From Enterococcus rotai (lineage in GTDB: Bacteria; Bacillota; Bacilli; Lactobacillales; Enterococcaceae), in assembly GCF_001465345.1 (NCBI RefSeq), contig NZ_CP013655.1, positions 124,001-188,000 of the forward strand: a DNA stretch of 64,000 bases, read 5' to 3'. Shown here in pieces: positions 9,016-19,586 of the stretch. Below the pieces are notes generated by a model that was not told where the DNA came from, did not search any database, and saw nothing but the letters and a program-made list of their open reading frames with translations. A program made the translations under genes and the position numbers. Numbering within the stretch: position 1 is the first letter of the stretch; each line of letters opens with the position of its first letter.

Positions 9016-9152
9016 CTTTCTCCGCCTTTCTAGTGAGAACATATATTCTACTATAACATACATTTGCTAGAAGCTAAACTAGGCAAATTGTGCTAAAATA
9101 AGAAATATCGTTATATTTGATTAACAGATCTTCGGATCAAAAGGATGGAATT

Positions 9153-10523
9153 ATGACCACACAACTTTTAAAAGAGGGACAAACGATCCCTTTAAAAATA
9201 AAACGTTTAGGGATCAACGGAGAAGGTATTGGCTATTATAAAAAGACGATTGTTTTTGTTCCAGGCGCTTTACCAAAAGAAGATGTCTCAGTAGAAATCA
9301 CTAAAATAGCTCCGCGTTTTGTGGAAGGGCAATTAAAAAAAATAGTAAAGGCAGCACCTGAACGGGTCGTACCACCCTGTCCTGTTTATGAAACATGCGG
9401 TGGCTGTCAGCTGCAGCATTTAGCTTATCCAGCCCAGCTACTTTTCAAACAAGATTTATTGAAGCAATCATTAAATAAATTCAGACCAAGAAATTTTGAA
9501 AACTATTCAACACCTAAAACGCTGGGAATGAAAAATCCTTGGAATTATCGTAATAAAGCGCAATTTCAACTACGGAAAATCGATGGTGAAGTGGAAGCTG
9601 GTCTTTACCAAGCTGATTCTCATCGCCTAGTTCCTATCGATGATTGTCTAGTTCAACAACCTGCGACAACTAAAGTTATGAACGCCTTGGTAGAATTGCT
9701 GAACAAATACCAGTTACCGATCTATAACGAACGGAAAAACAGTGGTATTTTCCGAACACTCATGGTGCGTGTCGGTATTAAAACGAATGAAGTTCAGGTC
9801 GTTTTTATCACACAATCCGTAAAATTCCCACAAAAAAAAGCCTTGATCGATGAAATTACACAGCACTTGCCAGAAGTGGTATCGATCATGCAAAACGTTC
9901 AAAACAAAAGAACTTCAATCGTCATGGGTGATGAGACAATCCATGTTTGGGGCAAAGAAAGTATTGAAGAGAAGATCAATGAAGTAACCTTCGATTTATC
10001 TCCTAGAGCATTTTTCCAGTTAAATCCTGAACAAACTGAAGTGTTATACAGCGAAGCTGTGAAAGCGTTGGATTTACAGCCCAACGAAACAGTTGTAGAT
10101 GCTTACTGTGGTGTTGGAACAATTGGTTTAAGTATTGCCAAACAAGCGAAAGAAGTTCGTGGAATGGATATTATTCCAGCTGCGATCGAAGATGCTAAAA
10201 TGAATGCTGAACGCTTAGGTGTCACAAATACCCATTATGAAGTAGGAACAGCCGAAGAGTTGCTACCAAAATGGCTTCAGAATGGTTTTAAACCTGATGC
10301 GATCATTGTTGATCCACCAAGAACTGGATTGGATCAAAAGCTACTAAAAGCAATCTTAAAGCAACCTCCGAAGAAGATGGTTTATATCTCTTGTAATGTG
10401 TCCACACTTGCAAAAGACTTAGTTGATTTAGCTAAAGTCTTTGATGTGCACTATTTACAATCTGTAGATATGTTTCCACAAACAGCTCGTTGTGAAGTTG
10501 TTGTGAAATTGACTAAAAAATAG
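9153..10523 (+). CDS. rlmD: 23S rRNA (uracil-C5)-methyltransferase, RlmD/RlmCD family
   Basis: SAM-dependent methyltransferase making 5-methyluridine in 23S rRNA; in Firmicutes a single RlmCD-type enzyme may modify two sites, so specificity is left open. A TRAM domain occupies about residues 1-70 (GQTIPLKIKRLGINGEGIGYY), followed by the iron-sulfur motif CPVYETCGGCQ with a later cysteine in IDDC. The SAM-binding site is VVDAYCGVGTIGLSIA, with DPPRTGLD and the catalytic cysteine in YISCNVSTLAKDL. The ATG at 9153 has AAAGGATGG before it; the frame is open further upstream to 9117 without a good start. A strong terminator follows. Confidence 0.93.
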   Translation: MTTQLLKEGQTIPLKIKRLGINGEGIGYYKKTIVFVPGALPKEDVSVEITKIAPRFVEGQLKKIVKAAPERVVPPCPVYETCGGCQLQHLAYPAQLLFKQDLLKQSLNKFRPRNFENYSTPKTLGMKNPWNYRNKAQFQLRKIDGEVEAGLYQADSHRLVPIDDCLVQQPATTKVMNALVELLNKYQLPIYNERKNSGIFRTLMVRVGIKTNEVQVVFITQSVKFPQKKALIDEITQHLPEVVSIMQNVQNKRTSIVMGDETIHVWGKESIEEKINEVTFDLSPRAFFQLNPEQTEVLYSEAVKALDLQPNETVVDAYCGVGTIGLSIAKQAKEVRGMDIIPAAIEDAKMNAERLGVTNTHYEVGTAEELLPKWLQNGFKPDAIIVDPPRTGLDQKLLKAILKQPPKKMVYISCNVSTLAKDLVDLAKVFDVHYLQSVDMFPQTARCEVVVKLTKK

Positions 10524-10529
10524 ATAAAT

Positions 10530-10575
10530 AAGGGTAGGGATATGACTCACGGAGTGTATCCCTACCCTTTTATTT
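10530..10575 (+). terminator. terminator of rlmD
   Basis: Stem AAGGGTAGGGATA/TATCCCTACCCTT, followed on the plus strand by TTTATTTTTTT. Confidence 0.9.
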
Positions 10576-10736
10576 TTTTGTTCAATATCTTTATAGAAAA
10601 ACTTGTACTTTTGAAATAGTTACATTCAAATAAATAATGATGAAATCAGCTAAAGTATAATGTTCATTTAAAAAAACAATAGAAACATTAAAACACTCTA
10701 TATGTTATAATAAAATTAATAAAAGGAGGATTTTAG

Positions 10737-12533
10737 ATGAAAAAAATAATTACAGGTTGTTTGTTGTCAGTTTTATTGCTTTCTACAGTTCCATTTCAGG
10801 TTTACGCTGTTGAAAAAAGTACAGATCAATTAGTTCCCCAGATATTAAGAACACAGAAAGCTTCACCAGTTACTCCCGACTCATTTAAATTAGGGGTTGA
10901 TGATTATGTAACTGGACTGTTAGACAAAACTGTACGAAAAATCATTCTCTATGTTAATGGTTCACAGATTCGAACGGGTAAAATCTTTAAAGATCAAACC
11001 TTTGAAGTCAAGGCTAATGACGTGATTCACAGCCTTTTCGATCATGTAGAAATTGTTGCCTTGAATAAGAGCGGTCACGAGATTGATCGACAAAGAGTCT
11101 CACTCGAAAGTGAATATATTAATCTCTCTGCAGAAGATTTTTCTCTTTATGATGAAGAGATCAAAGGCCTTGCTGGTAATAAAATGGATTTAGTCAGTTT
11201 AATAATCAACAATGAATGGATTCGTTCGGTGGAAGTTGCTCATGATGATTCGTTTGCACTCCCGGTTGAAGAGGACGATATTTTTGATGAAGAAGACATT
11301 GTCGAAATCGTTGGTTCTCTCTCTGGTAAAGAACTAGCCAGAATTACTGTTCCCGTAAATCCAATTGACCTCCAAGCTGAGCTACAGGAGTTTGATTTTG
11401 GAACAGATCAAGTAGTCCGCGGAAAAATCACAGGAAAAGCGGCGAAAAATGCTAGAAAAGCCCAGCTTTATGTCAATCGTAAGCGCTATGCTATTGTTGA
11501 TATCCAAGCAGATGGTAGTTTTGAAATCAAGGTATCTCGTTATATAACAAATGAAAAAGATGACGTGAAGGTGGCTATTTTGAATCAAAAAGATATCGAA
11601 ATCGGCCGCTATCAAGTAACTTTTAAACTTGATGAAGAGGGCAACGATACTGGAAGTGGTAGTGAAAATGGCGAAGATGGTGGGAACGAAACAGGTAATG
11701 AAGAAACCTCAAGCACTGAAAAAAGACCTTTACAGGATTGGTTTGAAGATTATGAATTGTCTCGATTAGTTGCTGAACAATTATCTTGTGAAATTAACTA
11801 TCCTGTGAGTCAAGAAGATTTATTAAGGGTGGAAACTATTGATGAAAACGCTTGGTATGGAGTCCCTTCTTCTAAAGGATTAAGCTATTTGCGAAATCTA
11901 AAGACTTTGCGTATGAATTTTTTAAATTTGGAGTCAGATTTGAACAGAGCTTTGATTATTCTGAGTGATTTCAAAGAATTAGAAAGCCTTTTTATAGGCG
12001 AATCAAATCTTAATGAGACTTCTTTAGAAAATCTTGGAAAATTAACGAATTTAAAAAATTTAAGTCTCGAGGAATGCAACCTTACTAATTTACAATTTGC
12101 CAGTAACCTACTTAGTTTAGAGAAAATTAGTATTCTTGATAACAGTATCTCTGATGTCAGCCCTTTAGCTAGTCTAAAAAAATTAACGTACATTGAGGCT
12201 CGACGTAATAATATTAAAGACATTTCCTCTTTGAATCCAAGTCAAATAAGTAGTTCTGTATTCTGGAGTTTTAGCAATCAAGAAATCACATTAGAAAAAC
12301 AATCCCTTTCTAACAAAGGCACTTTGACTTTACCTATACCAATCAAAGGAATTTCTGGAAAAGTAATTGAACCTGATTCAATTAGTGATGAGGGTGTTTA
12401 TGAAAACCAACAAATTACTTGGCAACTACCAGGTTCACTAGGTAAAACAACATTTACCTTTTCTGAAAACTCACTTGCTGAATACGGATATATATATTTC
12501 AATGGTACTGTTTCAGTGCCGTATACAAAATAA
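10737..12533 (+). CDS. secreted leucine-rich-repeat protein, internalin-like
   Basis: A 598-residue exported protein. The signal peptide ends near VYA|VEKS (about residue 25). Residues 30-300 form two to three beta-sandwich-like modules (VTGLLDKTVRKIILYVNGSQI; VRGKITGKAAKNARKAQLYVN; repeated ..IGRYQVTF), followed by a Gly/Asn/Glu-rich linker. About residues 370-510 hold leucine-rich repeats (LTNLKNLSLEECNLTNL; LLSLEKISILDNSISDVSPL; LKKLTYIEARRNNIKDISSL). The last 90 residues match the Ig-like cap that follows the repeats in Listeria internalins (NQEITLEKQSLSN...ISDEGVYENQQITWQLP...FNGTVSVP). There is no LPXTG motif, GW module or membrane tail, so it is probably released or loosely held. An AAAGGAGG site precedes the start. 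The ligand is unknown. Confidence 0.85.
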   Translation: MKKIITGCLLSVLLLSTVPFQVYAVEKSTDQLVPQILRTQKASPVTPDSFKLGVDDYVTGLLDKTVRKIILYVNGSQIRTGKIFKDQTFEVKANDVIHSLFDHVEIVALNKSGHEIDRQRVSLESEYINLSAEDFSLYDEEIKGLAGNKMDLVSLIINNEWIRSVEVAHDDSFALPVEEDDIFDEEDIVEIVGSLSGKELARITVPVNPIDLQAELQEFDFGTDQVVRGKITGKAAKNARKAQLYVNRKRYAIVDIQADGSFEIKVSRYITNEKDDVKVAILNQKDIEIGRYQVTFKLDEEGNDTGSGSENGEDGGNETGNEETSSTEKRPLQDWFEDYELSRLVAEQLSCEINYPVSQEDLLRVETIDENAWYGVPSSKGLSYLRNLKTLRMNFLNLESDLNRALIILSDFKELESLFIGESNLNETSLENLGKLTNLKNLSLEECNLTNLQFASNLLSLEKISILDNSISDVSPLASLKKLTYIEARRNNIKDISSLNPSQISSSVFWSFSNQEITLEKQSLSNKGTLTLPIPIKGISGKVIEPDSISDEGVYENQQITWQLPGSLGKTTFTFSENSLAEYGYIYFNGTVSVPYTK

Positions 12534-12583
12534 CATCAAACAAAGTAATAAGCATTTGAGTTACTAAACTTTACTATTTAATT

Positions 12584-12632
12584 AGGCTGCTATCCTTCTA
12601 CATCAAAAAAGGATAAGCAGCCTGATTTTTTT
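12584..12632 (+). terminator. terminator after the LRR gene
   Basis: Inverted repeat AGGCTGCTATCC/GGATAAGCAGCCT with a loop of about 14 bases, then GATTTTTTTC on the plus strand. Confidence 0.88.
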
Positions 12633-12736
12633 CTCATTCTATTAAATACAGCCATCCATCAGCATTTTAAAAATAGGAATTAGTTTTTGCTTGATTTCAA
12701 ATTTTACAAGCTTAGAGTTAACTTTCCAAAAGACTA

Positions 12737-14179
<1,443 letters not shown>

Positions 14180-14524
14180 TTATTTTTTTTCAAGTGATGA
14201 TAAGCGTTCATCGATTTGTTTCGCTATTTTAATCAAGTGATTAGCCATGTTGATTTCACTATAAATCGTCATTAAAGTATCCTGAGCATGTGTAAACAAT
14301 AGTGAATGCTCATGTACGTTGATTTCTTCACTCATTTCACTTTGAATTGCTTGTGTCTGAACTTTATGTGCCGCTGTTATATTGGTTTTAGCGACTTTCA
14401 TTTCTTCAGCTGCTGTTTCAAAATCGTTTTTCTCAGTTGCCATAAGGGCATTTTTACAATTAACTCTGGCATCTCCAGCAAATAAAATAATTTTCATGGC
14501 TTGTTGTGACAATAAATCGTCCAT
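14180..14524 (-). CDS. PTS lactose/cellobiose-family IIA component
   Basis: A 114-residue soluble phosphocarrier of the Lac (cellobiose/chitobiose/lactose) PTS family. It passes phosphate from HPr to the IIB protein. The three-helix fold is visible (ILFAGDARVNCKNALMATEKNDFETAAEEM; AAHKVQTQAIQSEM), and the phosphorylated His lies in SLLFTHAQDTLMT. It sits four bases after the IIC gene and nineteen before the GH1 gene. The context points to beta-glucosides such as cellobiose; the exact sugar is not evident. Confidence 0.92.
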   Translation of the reverse strand: MDDLLSQQAMKIILFAGDARVNCKNALMATEKNDFETAAEEMKVAKTNITAAHKVQTQAIQSEMSEEINVHEHSLLFTHAQDTLMTIYSEINMANHLIKIAKQIDERLSSLEKK

Positions 14525-14527
14525 CTA

Positions 14528-15781
14528 TTAAGTCTCCTTCAACGTTTGATTTTCTGCTTTGGTTTCTTGATCATCGTATGCTTTAAAAAATGGATACCAA
14601 ATGGCCGTGGATATCGCAAAAATGACCAGCATTAAAATAATTCCAGTGATTGTCCCGGTCGTAAACCACGTAGCAAATGGAAATGGACAATACCATAATT
14701 CAAATTGAACTTTAGGAATTGGCGCAAAGGGAATGACTTTTGTAAAAATATAAATCACAATTGGCAAAACAATTCCCTGTAGCCACATCGGAATCATCAA
14801 TAACGGATTCCAAGCGACTGCTCCAAAAATCACGGGTTCATTGATATTAAAAATCGACGGTACGATACAAGCTTTGCCTAATGCACTGATTTTCTTAGAG
14901 CGAGCCCGCATCATCATTAATACCAGCGGCATCGTACAACCAATTCCTCCAATCCATAGATAAGCTGAGTATAAAGTACTGCTTGTCACCAAATTTAAGG
15001 TTTCAACAGAAGCCGTACCATTTTGAACAAGGGCAATATTTTCTGCGATTGCTTTCAATAAAACGGGCTGTACCACTGGCGTTAGCACCCAAGTAGAAAT
15101 CCCCATTGAATAAAGGAAGCAAATCAAAAACATCATTCCCACAAAACCTCCAGGTGATTCCATAAAACTAGATAGCGGCATGAAAATACTTAAAACAATA
15201 TTATATAAATCCACTTTCATGATCAAAACAACGACCCAGCCAAAAAGAATAATAATCCCGATCGGTAACATTGAATCAAACCATGCTCTAACAAAATCTG
15301 GAATCACGGATTCTTCTTTAAAGAACGTAAATTTTCCTAGCGTAACTAAAACAAATCCAGCAATCAAGCCCGCAACAATTGCCACAAACATCCCGCCAGC
15401 ACCTAGTGCATCATGTCCAAAACCGACCACACCATCTTTTTCGATTTGTGGTGAAATAATCATCAAGAACAGCACTAAACCGCTCATCCCAGCTACAATT
15501 CTTTGTTTGCGCAATCTTTTTTTCTCCATTAAGTTAAATGGAATCAAGAAGGCCACAAACAATGAAATTTTGCCCATCGTCCAGCCAAACGGCACCCAAA
15601 AACTTGGTAGAGCTGGAAAATAGTCATTCAAAATAGCCAACATTGAAAAAATCGACCCTAAGAAAATAAAAGGCAACGTCTGCATGATTGAATCTTTAAT
15701 ACTGACAATCCAAGGATTATTGTTTACTTTGTTCATTTTAGGTGAGAAACTATTTTCCAACCAAAAGATCAACTTATTCAT
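14528..15781 (-). CDS. PTS lactose/cellobiose-family IIC permease
   Basis: A 417-residue membrane component of the same PTS, carrying sugar across the membrane during phosphorylation. About ten hydrophobic segments are present. Family features include the N-terminal NPWIVSIKDSIMQTLPFIFLGSIF, then GGIGCTMPLVLMM and the substrate-binding region IFNINEPVIFGAVAWNPLLMIPM, where NEPVIFG is the conserved IIC signature. It lies between the IIB and IIA genes. The length is slightly below the usual 430-450 residues, but no domain appears to be missing. Confidence 0.93.
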   Translation of the reverse strand: MNKLIFWLENSFSPKMNKVNNNPWIVSIKDSIMQTLPFIFLGSIFSMLAILNDYFPALPSFWVPFGWTMGKISLFVAFLIPFNLMEKKRLRKQRIVAGMSGLVLFLMIISPQIEKDGVVGFGHDALGAGGMFVAIVAGLIAGFVLVTLGKFTFFKEESVIPDFVRAWFDSMLPIGIIILFGWVVVLIMKVDLYNIVLSIFMPLSSFMESPGGFVGMMFLICFLYSMGISTWVLTPVVQPVLLKAIAENIALVQNGTASVETLNLVTSSTLYSAYLWIGGIGCTMPLVLMMMRARSKKISALGKACIVPSIFNINEPVIFGAVAWNPLLMIPMWLQGIVLPIVIYIFTKVIPFAPIPKVQFELWYCPFPFATWFTTGTITGIILMLVIFAISTAIWYPFFKAYDDQETKAENQTLKET

Positions 15782-15800
15782 ATTTACGTCTCCTTTTTCT

Positions 15801-16124
15801 TCACTGTTCGTCTTCTTTTAACGAACGTAGCAAGTGTTCAACTGCAGCATCCCCATCTAGCGTTGCATAGTACTCTTTTTTCATCAAAATCACTTTAACT
15901 GGAAATCCGTGAATAATCTCATCGATTTCATCAATGATATATTCAAGATGCGGTCCGACCATTAAAGCATCGATCTCCTCAATATAATTCTCGATCTCCG
16001 ATTCACTTCTTGCAACAATACTCATATCTAAATTTTTCACCTTGGCCGCCTTGCGCATATTCGCTGCCATAAACCCACTACTGGCACCTGACCCACAGAC
16101 TAATAATACGTTTAAATCACTCAT
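15801..16124 (-). CDS. PTS lactose/cellobiose-family IIB component
   Basis: A 107-residue phosphocarrier with the active-site cysteine in LLVCGSGASSGFMA, the P-loop-like motif of the Lac-family IIB. The ATG at 16124 is preceded by AGGAGGAG, so I trim the frame, which is open to 16211, at that point. It is the first gene of the IIB-IIC-IIA-GH1 operon. Its 5' untranslated region contains a long palindromic repeat element (16143-16308) ending just before the ribosome binding site. Confidence 0.93.
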   Translation of the reverse strand: MSDLNVLLVCGSGASSGFMAANMRKAAKVKNLDMSIVARSESEIENYIEEIDALMVGPHLEYIIDEIDEIIHGFPVKVILMKKEYYATLDGDAAVEHLLRSLKEDEQ

Positions 16125-16142
16125 GTTTTCTCCTCCTAATTT

Positions 16143-16308
16143 AAAAGCGTAGCGGGCTCGTCCAGTCTCGACTGAAAAATAGGAAAATCTGTTTGTGTCG
16201 CTTTCTGTCACAGGCAGATTTTATCTTTTTTCCGAGAGACTAGCCCGCATAGCTAGATAACATATGATAACAATGTTCCACTTCACTTCAACTTGTACTT
16301 TTCAACAT
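16143..16308 (-). repeat. palindromic intergenic repeat, copy A
   Basis: The element begins AAAAGCGTAGCGGGCTCG and ends CTTGTACTTTTCAACAT. The outer arms GCGGGCT-(5-base bulge)-AGTCTC and GAGACTAGCCCGC pair over 13 bp; an inner stem AAAATCTG/CAGATTTT pairs again. The same layout with different but complementary bases occurs at 50768-50933. It directly abuts the ribosome binding site of the PTS IIB gene. Confidence 0.8.
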
Positions 16309-16403
16309 TTTAATAACAGAAGGACGCAACGTTTCTTATAGTCACCTTATACCATTCAACATCATCTCAGTTCTTCGTTGTGTCTCTTGGCACGTTTCAA
16401 AGT

Positions 16404-16440
16404 AAAAGTGTAGCAGGCTCGTTCAACTCCGACTGGAAAA
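16404..16440 (-). repeat. truncated copy B of the intergenic repeat
   Basis: AAAAGTGTAGCAGGCTCG and the following bases match the start of copies A, C and D, preceded by the shared TTTCAAAG, but the second arm is missing. Copies A and B are in the same tandem arrangement as copies C and D. Confidence 0.55.
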
Positions 16441-16629
16441 AAGAAGCTACCGCTTTTTTCGAATAAAGCAAACTCAGCTCGTTACTATATTCTTATCATC
16501 TATGATTTACACTTCTCTATCAAATATGATTTTTTCCTCATCTTCTCAGTTTAGCGGAAACAACTGTACTTGATTTGTTATTTAAAAGCACGAATAATAG
16601 AGGTTATAAAAAAGAGAGGAGCAGACATT

Positions 16630-18528
16630 GTGTCCTTAAACAAGAAAGAAGCAGCCCTAGTAAAGCTATTAATCCAACATCACAATTGGTTATCTGCAAC
16701 ATATCTAGCAGAAGCGCTATCTACATCGACACGAACGATTCGCAATTATGTATCGCGAATCAATCAAAGTGCGAAGCTTGAAATGATCCAGTCTTCTAGG
16801 CAAGGTTATAAAATCGACAATACACTTAGAATCGAAGATTTTATTTCTCGAACTGAGCAAGATCTAAATACGCCTATTGAGCGTATAAATTACTTGATGA
16901 ACCTATTGATCAAGCATAAAAATGTCGATTACTTTGATGTAGCAGAAACCTTATTTGTCAGCATTCCAACTATTGAAAAAGATACCCTCCGCTTACGTAA
17001 AAAAATGTCTAAATATCATTTGAAAATCATCAAACATGGGCATTTTCTAAGTATGGAAGGTGATGAATCAAACTTTAGAAAGCTTGCTGGCGATATGTTA
17101 CAAGATGAAGCTTTACAAAACTTTCAATCTTTGGACCATATTCAGACGATCTTTCCAGAGATTTCTATTGAGACGATCCAAAAAATCGTGATCGACCGCT
17201 TAAGTAGCCAGCACCTTTATATTAATGGTTATGCAATCAACAGTTTATTACTACACATTGCGATCGCTATCAATCGTCAGCTCAATCATCAACGCTTTGA
17301 GACAGATCTTATTCCTGAACTATTCACGAAGGATCAACTTGAATATTTACTTGCTACTCAGATTGGACAAGATCTCGATCAAGCTTTTGCTGTCGAAATG
17401 GACCTTTATGAAATCAACAATCTAACTCTCTTATTAATGACTAAAATCTCTCCAGCTAATGATGCCTTTTTGAAAAATTACATGGAAACTTCAGTTTATA
17501 CATTTATTTCAACTATGATGGAAACCGTTGCAGAAAAATATTTTATTACACATATCTCAGATGAATTAGTTTTGAACTTAGCAATCCACGTTTCCAACTT
17601 GATCTCACGAGCAAAAAACGGAAAACAAGTTCGGAATCCATTATCTGAAGAAATCAAACAATCTTATGCTTTCATTTATGAGGTGGCTGTTTTTATAGCC
17701 AAACAAATTCAAAAGCATATCAATATTCCAATTTCAGATGATGAAATCACGTTTATTGCGCTCCATATTGGTTCTTATTTTGAGGAAAAATTCGAGACTG
17801 AGAATAAATTAACTTGTGTGATTTATACACCGGAATACTATGATATGCACCAACGTTTGATTTATAAGATCAGTGATACATTCAAATCTAGTTTAAATAT
17901 TTTAGGAACTTTTTATCGATTGGACACTGAAAGTTTAGCAAAAATAAAGCAAGCAGATTTAACTCTAGCAACTATTGAATTGAAGGAGCTGAAGCATGTC
18001 GTCCAAATTTCACCATTTTTCTCAGGAAAAGATACTGAAAAAATCCAGCAATCCATACAAATAGTGAAACAGGAGAAATTACTGAACTCATTAAAAGAAA
18101 GCATTCAAACTTACTTAACACCTGAACGATTTCAACGAAATATTTATTTAAAAAATCCTACTGAATATATTGATCATTTGGGTACTCAATTGGTTGAACA
18201 TAACTATATAGATACTCACTTTATTGAATTAATCAACGAGCGCGAAAAAATGTCAGCCACCTCATTCAATAATTCAGTAGCTTTACCTCATGCCATTGAA
18301 ATGAGTGCAAATAAAACGGGGATCTCGATTATTTTAAACGATCGACCTGTCAAATGGGGAACCCACTACGTGCAAGTCATCATCATGATCGTTATGAATC
18401 AGAATGATATGAAAAAATTTAGGCAATTATTTGATTTTATGATTGATACATTTTCAAATCAGAAAAAATTGGAAACCCTTTTAAAGGTTGAAGATTATGA
18501 AGAATTTATTGATGAATTGTTCAATTAA
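16630..18528 (+). CDS. PRD- and PTS-domain transcriptional regulator (BglG/LicR/MtlR type)
   Basis: A 632-residue regulator divergent from the PTS operon, most likely its activator. The N-terminus has helix-turn-helix units (HHNWLSATYLAEALSTSTRTIRNYVSRIN; FDVAETLFVSIPTIEKDTLRLRKKM). Two PTS regulation domains follow, with histidines in INSLLLHIAIAINR, LNLAIHVSNLISRA and FIALHIGSYFEEKF, then a degenerate IIB-like part (LTCVIYTPEYYDMHQRL) and a C-terminal IIA-like domain (NNSVALPHAIEMSA, with the conserved His). The GTG at 16630 has AGAGAGGAG at good distance; upstream in-frame codons lack one. Activity is expected to depend on phosphorylation by HPr and the operon's own IIB. Confidence 0.9.
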   Translation: MSLNKKEAALVKLLIQHHNWLSATYLAEALSTSTRTIRNYVSRINQSAKLEMIQSSRQGYKIDNTLRIEDFISRTEQDLNTPIERINYLMNLLIKHKNVDYFDVAETLFVSIPTIEKDTLRLRKKMSKYHLKIIKHGHFLSMEGDESNFRKLAGDMLQDEALQNFQSLDHIQTIFPEISIETIQKIVIDRLSSQHLYINGYAINSLLLHIAIAINRQLNHQRFETDLIPELFTKDQLEYLLATQIGQDLDQAFAVEMDLYEINNLTLLLMTKISPANDAFLKNYMETSVYTFISTMMETVAEKYFITHISDELVLNLAIHVSNLISRAKNGKQVRNPLSEEIKQSYAFIYEVAVFIAKQIQKHINIPISDDEITFIALHIGSYFEEKFETENKLTCVIYTPEYYDMHQRLIYKISDTFKSSLNILGTFYRLDTESLAKIKQADLTLATIELKELKHVVQISPFFSGKDTEKIQQSIQIVKQEKLLNSLKESIQTYLTPERFQRNIYLKNPTEYIDHLGTQLVEHNYIDTHFIELINEREKMSATSFNNSVALPHAIEMSANKTGISIILNDRPVKWGTHYVQVIIMIVMNQNDMKKFRQLFDFMIDTFSNQKKLETLLKVEDYEEFIDELFN

Positions 18529-18568
18529 TTATTATTTAAATAGGCCCCTTTAAGAATTTAGCAAATAA

Positions 18569-18606
18569 GAAAACCGCCAGGAGAATTTGATCTCCTAGCG
18601 GTTTTC
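18569..18606. terminator. bidirectional terminator
   Basis: GAAAACCGCCAGGAGA pairs with TCTCCTAGCGGTTTTC between two convergent genes. The arms end in A and T runs suitable for both directions. Confidence 0.88.
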
Positions 18607-18618
18607 TACTTGTGCAGC

Positions 18619-18861
18619 TTACTTTTTACCTACAAAAAAGGAAACGACTGCAACTAAAATTACAGCACCGATAATTGATGGAAATAATGCCATACCGGCA
18701 ACTTGTGGTCCCCAACTTCCTAGAAGTGATTGACCGATTGATGAACCGACAAGACCCGCAATAATATTGAAAATCCAGCCCATCGATTTACCTTTACTCG
18801 TGATTGCCCCGGCAATTGCACCGATAACACCACCTACGATTAAAACCCATAACCAATGCAT
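18619..18861 (-). CDS. GlsB/YeaQ/YmgE family stress-response membrane protein
   Basis: An 80-residue protein with three hydrophobic segments (LWVLIVGGVIGAIAGAI; IFNIIAGLVGSSIGQSLLG; LFPSIIGAVILVAVVSFFVG) and the glycine patterns of the transglycosylase-associated/GlsB family. Family members are linked to general stress, and GlsB in enterococci is found near Gls24 proteins, though none is present here. AGGAGG precedes the ATG. A degenerate piece of the intergenic repeat lies just upstream. Confidence 0.88.
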   Translation of the reverse strand: MHWLWVLIVGGVIGAIAGAITSKGKSMGWIFNIIAGLVGSSIGQSLLGSWGPQVAGMALFPSIIGAVILVAVVSFFVGKK

Positions 18862-18880
18862 AATGTGACCTCCTTATTTT

Positions 18881-18942
18881 TAAAAGTGCAGCGACCTTGC
18901 GAAACTAGATAACCTCTAGGGCAACGAACACGTACTTTTAAA
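18881..18942 (-). repeat. degenerate remnant of the intergenic repeat
   Basis: TAAAAGTGCAGCG, then ACTAGATAAC and ACGTACTTTTAAA match the ends of the full copies with the middle deleted. It abuts the ribosome binding site of the minus-strand GlsB-type gene, as the full copies do for their genes. Confidence 0.45.
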
Positions 18943-19106
18943 TAGAATAACTACAAAAATGATTACTTTATTATGCTAACAGATTATCGACTTTCTTGCG
19001 AAAGAAATGCATTTTACATTTGCTTTATATCATTTTTTTATCACTTTATCTTCATTCCATCTATTCCTGTCTTCACTACTATACTTTTTTGTATTATTTT
19101 ATAAAA

Positions 19107-19140
19107 CAAAAAAAGCTAGAATCCAAATGGATTCTAGCTT
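19107..19140 (-). terminator. terminator of the rplJ-rplL operon
   Basis: AAGCTAGAATCCA/TGGATTCTAGCTT with a 3-base loop. On the minus strand it is followed by a run of seven or more T. Confidence 0.92.
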
Positions 19141-19160
19141 GAAATTTAATCTTAAAAAGA

Positions 19161-19526
19161 TTATTTTACTGTTACTGAAGCGCCAACTTCTTCTAAAGCA
19201 GCTTTTAAAGCTTCTGCTTCATCTTTAGAAACGCCTTCTTTAACTGGTGCAGGAGCGCCATCAACTACAGCTTTAGCTTCTTTCAAGCCAAGACCAGTTG
19301 CTTCACGAACTGCTTTGATAACTTTAACTTTTTGATCTCCAGCTGCAGTTAATTCTACAGTGAATTCAGTTTGTTCTTCGCCAGCTGCTGCTGCAGGGCC
19401 TGCTGCTGCTACAGGAGCTGCTGCAGATACGTCAAATTTTTCTTCAATAGCTTTTACTAAGTCGTTTAATTCTAAAATAGTTGCGCCTTCTAATTCTGCA
19501 ACAATGTTTTCAATGTTCAATGCCAT
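19161..19526 (-). CDS. rplL: 50S ribosomal protein L7/L12
   Basis: The 121-residue stalk protein that recruits translation factors. The N-terminal dimerisation part starts [31 protein letters not shown], an Ala/Gly-rich hinge follows ([17 protein letters not shown]), and the C-terminal domain carries [26 protein letters not shown]. It follows rplJ by 60 bases and ends the operon. CGGAGG precedes the ATG. Confidence 0.98.
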   Translation of the reverse strand: MALNIENIVAELEGATILELNDLVKAIEEKFDVSAAAPVAAAGPAAAAGEEQTEFTVELTAAGDQKVKVIKAVREATGLGLKEAKAVVDGAPAPVKEGVSKDEAEALKAALEEVGASVTVK

Positions 19527-19586
19527 TATGGTTTCCTCCGTTTTAATAATTCATTATTTTTAGTTTAGTTTATTGCTAAGCTGCAA

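Noticed and set aside
12360-12500. ITWQLP in the LRR protein as a WxL cell-wall-binding domain
   Set aside because: A real WxL domain is about 160-190 residues with two motifs; this segment matches the Ig-like cap of internalins instead.
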